DNA from: Nocardia sp.
Lineage (GTDB): Bacteria; Actinomycetota; Actinomycetes; Mycobacteriales; Mycobacteriaceae
Length of the DNA stretch: 5,133 nucleotides
Assembly: GCA_017354515.1 (NCBI GenBank)
Contig: JAFMQT010000365.1
Location: forward strand, 1 to 5,133
Direction of reading: 5' to 3'
Positions 1 through 5,133 of this stretch are shown here, piece after piece (positions within the stretch are counted from its first letter, which is position 1; each line of letters starts with the position of its first letter). Made by a program: the position numbers and the translations under genes. Under the pieces are notes generated by a model, which had not been told where the DNA came from, did no database searches, and saw nothing but the letters and a program-made list of their open reading frames with translations.

Positions 1-1457
1 ACCGGCAGCGCGGTCGGGACCAGCGGAATCAAGGCCAGCGCCAGCGCGGCGAACCAGACCGCCGGGCGGATATCGGTGGTCGAGATCCGCGCGTATCGGA
101 TGATGCGCTCGGTGGCCAGTGCCAGAATCGCGGCGATCGCGGGCACCGCCGCCAGAATGAACCGGGTCTCCAGCACGGTATCCAGCAGCGGCACATGGCT
201 CAGTGCCGCCCATGGCAGGATGAATCCGGTATCGGTCCGGCCGATCCGCAGCGAGATCCCCAGCGACAACACCCCGCACACCAGCGCGGTGGTGGCACAG
301 GCGCGCACCACGCGGTGTTCGCGATGGCGGGCCCGCCATAACCAGATCGTGGTCGCCGTGGTCAGGACCAGCAGCGGCCAGCCGAAATAGGCGTTCTCCT
401 CGGTCGGATTCATCGCCACCGGCTTACCGGGGGCGAGTTTGCCGCCCAGCGATTCGGTGGGGAACTGGATCAGCGAATCGAGATCGTTGCCCACCGGGCC
501 GTGATCGATCGCCTGATAGCTCTGCGGTCCGAAGAACTGCCACCACAGCGGGATCGCGCACACCACGAGGGTGATCAGCGCACCGAGCCCCAGGGTCGGC
601 AGCAGTGTTCTCAGGATTCGCCGGCCGGTGGCCGGTTCGCTCGCGTAATACCCGATCGCGAACACCGCGAAGCCCACCGCGAAGATCAGCAGCGGTTCCT
701 CGCCGAGCGCGATCTGCAGCGATACCAGCAGGGCCAGCCACACCGCCTCGCGCACCCTCGGCACCGGGAGGCCGGCGGCGGCCCGGCGGGCCAGGCGGAT
801 CATCCGCAGCAGCAGCATCGGCAGGATCGCCAGCAGTACGAAATTGGGGTGGGCGCAGCCGTGCGACACCATCGCGGGAGCGAAACCGCAACACAGACCG
901 CCCAGCGCGGCCGCCGACCGCGAGGTCACCAACTCCCGGGCGAACAGCCAGTACCAGGCGAATCCGGTTCCGGCCAGCCCCAAGGTCAGCACCAGCACGA
1001 ACGTGACCGGCGGTCCGAACAGCAGGGTGACCGGGGTCAGCGGGATCCCGACACCGAAACTGGCCGTATTGGCCATCATGTTCACGCCGTCGGGAAAGTT
1101 CTGCAGATTCGTGCCGAGGGGGTTGTGCGGGCCGGAGACCGCGCGGGCGGTTTCGGCGAAGAACCACTCCCACATGTGCTGGTCCTGGCCACTGCCGATC
1201 AGATATGTGTGGGCCGGATCCCGCCACTGCCGCGACAGCACCGCCACCGCACCGGCCAGATACAGCACCGCGACCGCGATATGGCCTCGGGAACGGCTCA
1301 GACGAGCCGCTGCCGCCGACGCGAGGTCGCGCGCGACACCTCGGCGGCCGGTGTCGTGCGCGGGCACTGGGACGGCGACTGGGGCCTCGGCGGTCAGCGC
1401 CGTGCTCGCACCCCGCGCCGGTATCTCGTTGTGCTCGGTTTCCCCGCCGTGTACCAC
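1..1457 (-). CDS. GT-C-type polytopic membrane glycosyltransferase-like protein, C-terminus outside the window
   Basis: Reading from GTG at 1457 the frame is open to the window edge (about 486 residues, no stop), so the C-terminus is missing. An in-frame TGA at 1484-1482 and AGGAG at 1470-1466, 8 nt before the GTG, fix the start. Residues 1-57 are a hydrophilic, presumably cytoplasmic tail. TM1 is about 59-75, and many hydrophobic segments follow (e.g. 136-173, 187-222, 238-270, 285-306, 387-402, 428-446, 467-486). The first outer loop carries GSGQDQH with Asp92, then NPLGTNL (112-118) and FPDGVNMMANT (121-131). Later motifs are LGEEPLL (251-257), EENAYFGWP (353-361) and PLL..VLETRF (423-433). 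This layout resembles large actinobacterial membrane proteins annotated as GT-C or YfhO-like glycosyltransferases, in which a loop-1 acidic residue is thought to be catalytic. It is not EmbA/B/C: the N-terminus and loop 1 do not look Emb-like. Donor and acceptor are unknown. Its place after aftA suggests, but does not prove, an envelope-glycan role. Family recognition is from memory. Confidence 0.85.
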   Translation of the reverse strand, partial: MVHGGETEHNEIPARGASTALTAEAPVAVPVPAHDTGRRGVARDLASAAAARLSRSRGHIAVAVLYLAGAVAVLSRQWRDPAHTYLIGSGQDQHMWEWFFAETARAVSGPHNPLGTNLQNFPDGVNMMANTASFGVGIPLTPVTLLFGPPVTFVLVLTLGLAGTGFAWYWLFARELVTSRSAAALGGLCCGFAPAMVSHGCAHPNFVLLAILPMLLLRMIRLARRAAAGLPVPRVREAVWLALLVSLQIALGEEPLLIFAVGFAVFAIGYYASEPATGRRILRTLLPTLGLGALITLVVCAIPLWWQFFGPQSYQAIDHGPVGNDLDSLIQFPTESLGGKLAPGKPVAMNPTEENAYFGWPLLVLTTATTIWLWRARHREHRVVRACATTALVCGVLSLGISLRIGRTDTGFILPWAALSHVPLLDTVLETRFILAAVPAIAAILALATERIIRYARISTTDIRPAVWFAALALALIPLVPTALP

Positions 1458-1465
1458 TGGCAGAA

Positions 1466-1470
1466 CTCCT
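1466..1470 (-). promoter_or_regulatory. Ribosome binding site of the GT-C-like gene
   Basis: On the minus strand AGGAG (within AGAGGAG, 1472-1466) lies 8 nt upstream of the GTG at 1457. This is the best Shine-Dalgarno match at any visible start in the window, and it decides the start of a reading frame that has no ATG nearby. It also suggests this gene is translated independently rather than coupled to aftA. Confidence 0.75.
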
Positions 1471-1535
1471 CTAGCAGACGATCAGCCACCCACCGTAGCC
1501 GCAGTCGTCGCCGAAATACGCTCCGGGATCATTAG

Positions 1536-1575
1536 TTATCCACAGAATCGATAGTTGTCCACAGGTTTGTTCACA
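1536..1575 (+). promoter_or_regulatory. Cluster of three DnaA-box-like 9-mers
   Basis: Three directly repeated 9-mers lie on the plus strand: TTATCCACA (1536-1544), TTGTCCACA (1555-1563) and TTGTTCACA (1567-1575). The start-to-start distances are 19 and 12 nt, and each is followed by G. The first equals the classical TTATNCACA DnaA-box consensus, the second is the form common in high-GC actinobacteria, and the third differs from the second at one base. They lie in AT-rich DNA 79-118 nt upstream of the GTG at 1457. Possible roles are DnaA-controlled transcription of the downstream gene or DnaA titration. No dnaA, dnaN or other replication gene is present in the window. The sequence matches are seen directly; DnaA binding is inferred. 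Confidence 0.55.
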
Positions 1576-1602
1576 GGTGGGATTACTCGAACGTGTGTGT
1601 TA

Positions 1603-3540
1603 TCAGCGACGGACAATCAGGGTGAACGGGCCGATTTCGGTCACTCTGAAGTGCGGGTCGGCGAACAGGGAGCTCGCGAATCCCACCGAATAACGCCGCA
1701 CATTCGGATCGTTGGGATAGACATCCTCGGACAGTCGCAGGGTCAGGTTGTCTCCGTCACGCCGGAACACGAACGCGTCCGGCGCCCGCCAGGCAGAGGT
1801 GTCGAGCGCGTGGATCAGTTCGGCCGGGGTCTTCGCTTTGCTCCAGCGCGTGATCTCGGCCGAGCGGGCCGGGAAATCACCGAGCGGATTGGCGTAATGC
1901 GAGGTCAGCGCCTGGAATCCGTAGTACGGGTAGTACGACAGGAAACTCGTGTCGGCGGTCAGGACCACCGTTCGGTCACGTGGGCGCCCGGTCTGTTCGG
2001 TCAGCGCCTTATCGATGCGGGCATAGTAGGACACCGCGGAGGGCTCGCGCTGGTCGGCACGCACCCCGGCGCCGTCGGTATCGGTGTACGCGGTGGTGAT
2101 CTCCGGATTGAGCACACCCGGAATGGTTTGGGTGTAGGCCAGCGCACCGATCACCGCGATCGCCGCCGCGGCCGCCCGGAAGGGCCGCGAATCGCCGATC
2201 GTCCGGCCGATCGCGCGAGCGCCCTCGGCGAAACCGAACACTCCCGCGGCGGCCAGCAGCATGCGCAGAATCGGATCCAGCCGGAACGCCAGTCCGGTGG
2301 TGCCTGCCGCGGACAGCAGCATCGAGGCCAGGCTCCACAGGTAGATCGCGATAACCGAGATCCCCAGCGCCTGCGCCCGCCGTGAATTCCCGGCGCGCAG
2401 CACCAGCCAGCCCGTCCCGAGCAGGCACAGCGCACCCAGCAGCGGCGTCGAGAAATCGAACATCGGGAACGACAGCTGCGAGCCCGATTCGGGCAGGTAG
2501 TGCAGCGCGGTGTTGCTGGTCGGCCGATGGTTGCGTAGTGTGAACCACAGGTAGGGCGCCCAGGTGACCAGTGCGCACACCGCCGCGACCGCACCCATCA
2601 CGATCAGGCGGGGCAGCAGCGCGCGCAGCAGTCCGGAGACCGAACCCGAACCCTCCGCGCGCCGGGCCCGCCACATCATCGTGAACGCGACGACCGCCAT
2701 CAGCACGATGGTGAATACCGTGACCGCGAAGAACAGGGTGTAGAACATCGCCGAGATGCCGGCGAAGAGCCCGGTGCCGATGACCGCGCCCCACCCCCCG
2801 GCGGTCGGCCGGGACGCCGTGCCCGCGACCCCGTATTCCTCGGGCCGGTACAGCGCTCCCCATGCCAGCATCATCGCTGGGGCGAAACCGATCACCAGCA
2901 CCGCGCTGTAGGCCTCGGCGGCGGCGTAGGCGACCATCACCGCGGTGGTGGCCGCGCCGACCGCCACCGCCCATTCGGCGCGAATCAGCTTGGACCACAA
3001 CACCGTCGCCAGCACCGAGGCGACCGCCAGCGAGACGATGGCGTAGGGTTTGAAGGCCTCCCACCCGGACATTCCGAGCAGGTTCGCGACTCGCCCGCCG
3101 ATCCAGAACCAGCCGGCCGGGTAGTACGCCGGGATATCGGCGTAGGTCATATCGTGCAGGCCCGCGGTGTCGGTCAGGCGGGTCAGGTATTCGGTGCGGA
3201 ACATCTGGTCGACGGAGATGCCGCCCAGATACAGTTTGGTCGCGCCCAGCGGCATCGCCAGCGTGACCGTGACGAAGCCCGAAATACCCGCCCAAGTCAG
3301 CAGTTTCGACAACCAGGGCAGGCGGCGGGCGCGGATCAGCACGACGGCCGCGATCAGCAGCACTGCCGCGCCCACCTGACCGACCGTGGTCAGTGCGCGG
3401 GTGACATTGGAGGCGTTGAACGCCGGCCACCGCACCTGCGATACGGCAACCAGCCCGATGGTCGCGACGACGGCCGCGACCACAGCCGCCGCAGCGGCTT
3501 CACCGAGCCCGCCCCCGATCTGCCGGACTAGTACGCGCAC
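1603..3540 (-). CDS. aftA: Galactan 5-O-arabinofuranosyltransferase AftA (GT85, GT-C fold)
   Basis: AftA transfers the first arabinofuranose residues from decaprenylphosphoryl-arabinose onto the galactan chain of arabinogalactan, at the outer face of the plasma membrane. The 645-residue product matches the usual length (about 640). Residues 1-475 hold many membrane spans (e.g. 16-36, 51-70, 84-98, 165-205, 213-231, 252-286, 310-331, 366-412, 424-440, 455-470). The family signature follows the third span: MPLGATKLYLGGISVDQMFR (96-115) with Asp111, the expected GT-C loop-1 acid, then YYPAGWFWIGGR (139-150). The C-terminal part (about 476-645) is extracytoplasmic, with AYTDTDG (484-490), DRTVVLTAD (522-530), HYANPL (548-553) and VYPNDPNVRRY (607-617). 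These motifs match what I recall of M. tuberculosis Rv3792. The start is GTG at 3540; no start codon lies between it and an in-frame stop at 3603-3601. It follows dprE2 by 10 nt, so they are probably co-transcribed. Confidence 0.96.
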   Translation of the reverse strand: MRVLVRQIGGGLGEAAAAAVVAAVVATIGLVAVSQVRWPAFNASNVTRALTTVGQVGAAVLLIAAVVLIRARRLPWLSKLLTWAGISGFVTVTLAMPLGATKLYLGGISVDQMFRTEYLTRLTDTAGLHDMTYADIPAYYPAGWFWIGGRVANLLGMSGWEAFKPYAIVSLAVASVLATVLWSKLIRAEWAVAVGAATTAVMVAYAAAEAYSAVLVIGFAPAMMLAWGALYRPEEYGVAGTASRPTAGGWGAVIGTGLFAGISAMFYTLFFAVTVFTIVLMAVVAFTMMWRARRAEGSGSVSGLLRALLPRLIVMGAVAAVCALVTWAPYLWFTLRNHRPTSNTALHYLPESGSQLSFPMFDFSTPLLGALCLLGTGWLVLRAGNSRRAQALGISVIAIYLWSLASMLLSAAGTTGLAFRLDPILRMLLAAAGVFGFAEGARAIGRTIGDSRPFRAAAAAIAVIGALAYTQTIPGVLNPEITTAYTDTDGAGVRADQREPSAVSYYARIDKALTEQTGRPRDRTVVLTADTSFLSYYPYYGFQALTSHYANPLGDFPARSAEITRWSKAKTPAELIHALDTSAWRAPDAFVFRRDGDNLTLRLSEDVYPNDPNVRRYSVGFASSLFADPHFRVTEIGPFTLIVRR

Positions 3541-3550
3541 TCCAGGCCGA

Positions 3551-4312
3551 TCAGACGGGAAGTTTGCGGAAGATCGGCCGCGGGATGTGCCGGAGGATCG
3601 TCATCACCCAGCGGAAAGTGCCGGGCGCCCAGACGATTTCCTTGCCCTTGTCCGAGGCCGCCACCGCGATGGCCGCGACATCTTCCTTGTTCACCGTGAG
3701 CGGCGCCTCTTTCACGTGTGCGGAGAACTGGGTCCGCACCATGCCGGGCCGGACCACGGTCACCTGCACGCCGTGCGGGCTCAGCGCCTCACCCAGTCCG
3801 AGGTAGAAGCCGTCGAGTCCGGCCTTCGTGGAGCCGTACATGAAGTTGGCGCGTTTGACGCGCTCACCGGCGACCGAGGACATGACGATGACCCGACCGT
3901 AGCCCTGCGCCTTGAACTTCTGCCCGGCCAGCACACCCACCGAAACCCCGGCGGTGTAGTTGACCCCGGCCACGCGCACCGCTGTGCGCTGGTCCTGCCA
4001 CAGCTCCTCGGCATCGCCGTCGAGGGCGAAGGCCACGATCGCGACATCGATATCGCCACCGGCCCATGCCTGATCGATGACCGCGGGATGGGATTCGGTG
4101 TCGAGCGCGTCGAAGTCGATGACCTCGACCTTCGGCGCGCCGGCGGCCTCGAGCTGGGCGACCGACTGCTCGCGCAGCGGATCATTGGGCAGCGCCGCCA
4201 GCACGACCCGTGCCGGACTCTTGCGCAGGTACTCCTGCACGATCGCCAGACCGATCTCGGAGGTACCGCCCAGCAGCAGAATGGATTGCGGGTTTCCTAC
4301 CGCGTTGATCAC
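3551..4312 (-). CDS. dprE2: Decaprenylphosphoryl-2-keto-ribose reductase DprE2
   Basis: DprE2 is the short-chain dehydrogenase/reductase partner of DprE1. It reduces decaprenylphosphoryl-2-keto-ribose to decaprenylphosphoryl-arabinose (DPA) with NADH, completing the epimerisation that makes the only known arabinose donor for cell-wall arabinan. From GTG at 4312 the protein has 253 residues, against about 254 in M. tuberculosis. A Rossmann glycine motif GGTSEIG is at 15-21, acidic positions at VIDFDALD (64-71), the SDR Asn at Asn118, Ser146 in VMSSVAGER (143-151) and the catalytic Y159-x3-K163 in YGSTKAGLDGFYLGL. The C-terminus LRHIPRPIFRKLPV is typical of the family. An in-frame ATG at 4387 would add 25 residues, but that segment lies inside the dprE1 coding end, looks like antisense-of-frame Arg-rich sequence, and is absent from known homologues. 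The GTG gives a 4-nt GTGA overlap with the dprE1 stop, pointing to translational coupling of the two subunits. Confidence 0.95.
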   Translation of the reverse strand: MINAVGNPQSILLLGGTSEIGLAIVQEYLRKSPARVVLAALPNDPLREQSVAQLEAAGAPKVEVIDFDALDTESHPAVIDQAWAGGDIDVAIVAFALDGDAEELWQDQRTAVRVAGVNYTAGVSVGVLAGQKFKAQGYGRVIVMSSVAGERVKRANFMYGSTKAGLDGFYLGLGEALSPHGVQVTVVRPGMVRTQFSAHVKEAPLTVNKEDVAAIAVAASDKGKEIVWAPGTFRWVMTILRHIPRPIFRKLPV

Positions 4313-5133
4313 CGAAGCTCCAGTCTTCTCGCCATATCGGACATGAAAACGCCTGTGGGATCGACACTTCGGCGGACCTTGATCCACTCGTCGATCCGGG
4401 GATACATCTGATGGAAGGTCTCCGCGGTGGTCCGTGAATCCTTACCGGTGTAGAGCCGGCCGCCGAATTCCAGGACCCGCCTGTCCAATTCGGTGACGAA
4501 CTCGTTGAGCCCGGGCGCGATCGGGAAGTCCAGGCAGACGTTCCAGCCCGGCATCGGGAAGCTCAGCGGCGCCTGATTACCGGCGCCGAAGTACTTGAAC
4601 ACGTTGAGGAACGAGTAGCGCCCGCTGGCCTGAATATCGATCAGGATCTGCTTGAACTCCTCGACCGCTTCCGGCGGCACCACGAACTGATACTGCAGGA
4701 AGCCGCGCGAACCATAGGCCCGGTTCCACTCGCCGAGCATGTCCAGCGGGTGGTAGAAGGCGGTGAGGTCCTGCGGCTTGTTCCGGTAGGTCGCGCCCTT
4801 GCGGTACCAGATCTCGTTCGCGAGCGCGAAGGTCTTGTTGTTGAGCAGACCGTTGGGGAACACGTCGGGGAAGGTCAGGAAGGTCTTCCCGGTGAAGTTC
4901 AGCGGATCCTTGCGCAGCTTCTCGGGCAGCTGGTCCAGCTTGGCCAGCGATCCGCGCGAGATGACCGCCCGGCCCAGTTTGGGCATCGGGCTGAGCGCGT
5001 CGAACCAGGCCGAGCTGTAGGTGTAATTGTCCTCGGAACCGTCGCTGTGGAAGGCGATGGTCTCGTCCAGACCGGAGGTGACATCGCCGTCCGCGATGAA
5101 GTACGCGGTCTCGGTCGGGGTCATCTCGATGGT
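4309..5133 (-). CDS. dprE1: Decaprenylphosphoryl-beta-D-ribose oxidase DprE1, N-terminus outside the window
   Basis: DprE1 is an FAD-dependent oxidase that converts decaprenylphosphoryl-ribose to its 2-keto form, the first half of DPA synthesis, in complex with DprE2. About 274 C-terminal residues are visible. The frame continues past 5133 (Thr-Ile-Glu before the first Met), so the Met at 5124 is internal. Counted from that Met, the fragment aligns without gaps to M. tuberculosis residues 191-461 as I remember them, with a constant offset of 190. The FAD-binding N-terminal domain is therefore missing and the substrate-binding domain is complete. Active-site positions are kept: Trp40 (W230), Tyr124 (Y314) in FYHPLDM, Gln144 and Gln146 (Q334, Q336) in LQYQF, Asn195 and Cys197 (N385, C387) in PGWNVCLDFP, and Lys228 (K418) in LYTGKDSRTT. 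Cys197, encoded at 4536-4534, is the residue modified by benzothiazinones. The stop TGA (4311-4309) overlaps the dprE2 start. Confidence 0.97.
   Translation of the reverse strand, partial: TIEMTPTETAYFIADGDVTSGLDETIAFHSDGSEDNYTYSSAWFDALSPMPKLGRAVISRGSLAKLDQLPEKLRKDPLNFTGKTFLTFPDVFPNGLLNNKTFALANEIWYRKGATYRNKPQDLTAFYHPLDMLGEWNRAYGSRGFLQYQFVVPPEAVEEFKQILIDIQASGRYSFLNVFKYFGAGNQAPLSFPMPGWNVCLDFPIAPGLNEFVTELDRRVLEFGGRLYTGKDSRTTAETFHQMYPRIDEWIKVRRSVDPTGVFMSDMARRLELR
4318..4321 (-). promoter_or_regulatory. Ribosome binding site supporting the GTG start of dprE2
   Basis: On the minus strand GGAG (4321-4318, within CTGGAG) stands 5 nt before the GTG at 4312, inside the last codons of dprE1. It supports the overlapping GTG start over the upstream ATG at 4387. 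Confidence 0.55.

Larger units (their letters stand above)
1458..1602. other. AT-rich intergenic region between aftA and the GT-C-like gene
   Basis: This 145-nt gap is the only sizeable non-coding stretch in the window. By hand count, 31 of 75 bases in 1531-1605 are G or C (about 41%), sharply lower than the GC-rich coding DNA on both sides. It holds the DnaA-box-like cluster and the leader of the GT-C-like gene. I see no convincing stem-loop with a T-tract after the aftA stop, so read-through from aftA cannot be excluded. On the minus strand, TGGACA (1561-1556) and GATAAC (1540-1535) are 15 nt apart and could be a weak -35/-10 pair overlapping the boxes. The spacing is short and the match is poor, so this is only a suggestion. 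Confidence 0.7.

Noticed and set aside
424..1227. Minus-strand open frame of 267 codons
   Set aside because: It is an out-of-frame reading of the GT-C-like gene; its product is Arg/Gly/Pro-rich low-complexity sequence. The true frame runs 1457 to 1 and lacks a stop in the window.
501..1535. Plus-strand open frame of 344 codons
   Set aside because: It is antisense to the GT-C-like gene. The product is rich in Arg, Gln, Gly and His with no recognisable domain, as expected for a shadow frame in high-GC DNA, while the minus strand gives membrane segments and family motifs.
1560..1581. Short inverted repeat CCAC...GTGG as a possible aftA terminator
   Set aside because: The arms pair over only four bases with a long loop and no T-tract follows, so it does not qualify as an intrinsic terminator.
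1555..2385. Plus-strand open frame of 276 codons starting in the intergenic region
   Set aside because: It is almost wholly antisense to the 3' part of aftA, and its Arg/Gly-rich product has no recognisable domain.
2009..3430. Minus-strand open frame of 473 codons
   Set aside because: It is a frame-shifted shadow of aftA with Arg/Gly/Asp-rich composition and no membrane segments.
3686..3694. Another DnaA-box-like word (TTGTTCACC)
   Set aside because: It is a single copy with one mismatch inside the dprE2 coding sequence, explained by codons for a conserved protein segment.
3386..4411. Plus-strand open frame of 341 codons
   Set aside because: It is antisense to dprE2; the minus-strand product has a full set of SDR motifs and the plus-strand product has none.

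Overview
The window is a high-GC stretch of an actinobacterial chromosome. It almost certainly comes from a mycolic-acid bacterium (order Mycobacteriales), most likely Nocardia or a close relative such as Rhodococcus. This rests on a contiguous dprE1-dprE2-aftA block, the conserved start of the arabinogalactan (and, in mycobacteria, lipoarabinomannan) biosynthesis locus. All four genes read on the minus strand, so transcription runs from high to low coordinates.

Layout in transcription order: (1) 5133-4309, the C-terminal part of dprE1, the FAD-dependent oxidase subunit of the decaprenylphosphoryl-ribose 2'-epimerase; its 5' end lies outside the window. (2) 4312-3551, dprE2, the NADH-dependent SDR partner, whose GTG start overlaps the dprE1 stop (GTGA). 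(3) 3540-1603, aftA, the GT-C arabinofuranosyltransferase that primes arabinan on galactan, starting 10 nt after dprE2. (4) 1602-1458, a 145-nt AT-rich gap holding three same-strand DnaA-box-like 9-mers. (5) 1457-1, the first ~486 residues of a large polytopic membrane protein of GT-C type, whose C-terminus lies outside the window.

The first three genes form one pathway. DprE1 and DprE2 convert decaprenylphosphoryl-ribose to decaprenylphosphoryl-arabinose (DPA), and AftA uses DPA to add the first arabinose to galactan. In Mycobacterium tuberculosis embC follows aftA directly. Here the next gene is an unrelated GT-C-like protein, preceded by its own AT-rich leader with a DnaA-box cluster. That gap and the unassigned membrane protein are the most noteworthy parts of the window. 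All three start codons that can be seen are GTG.
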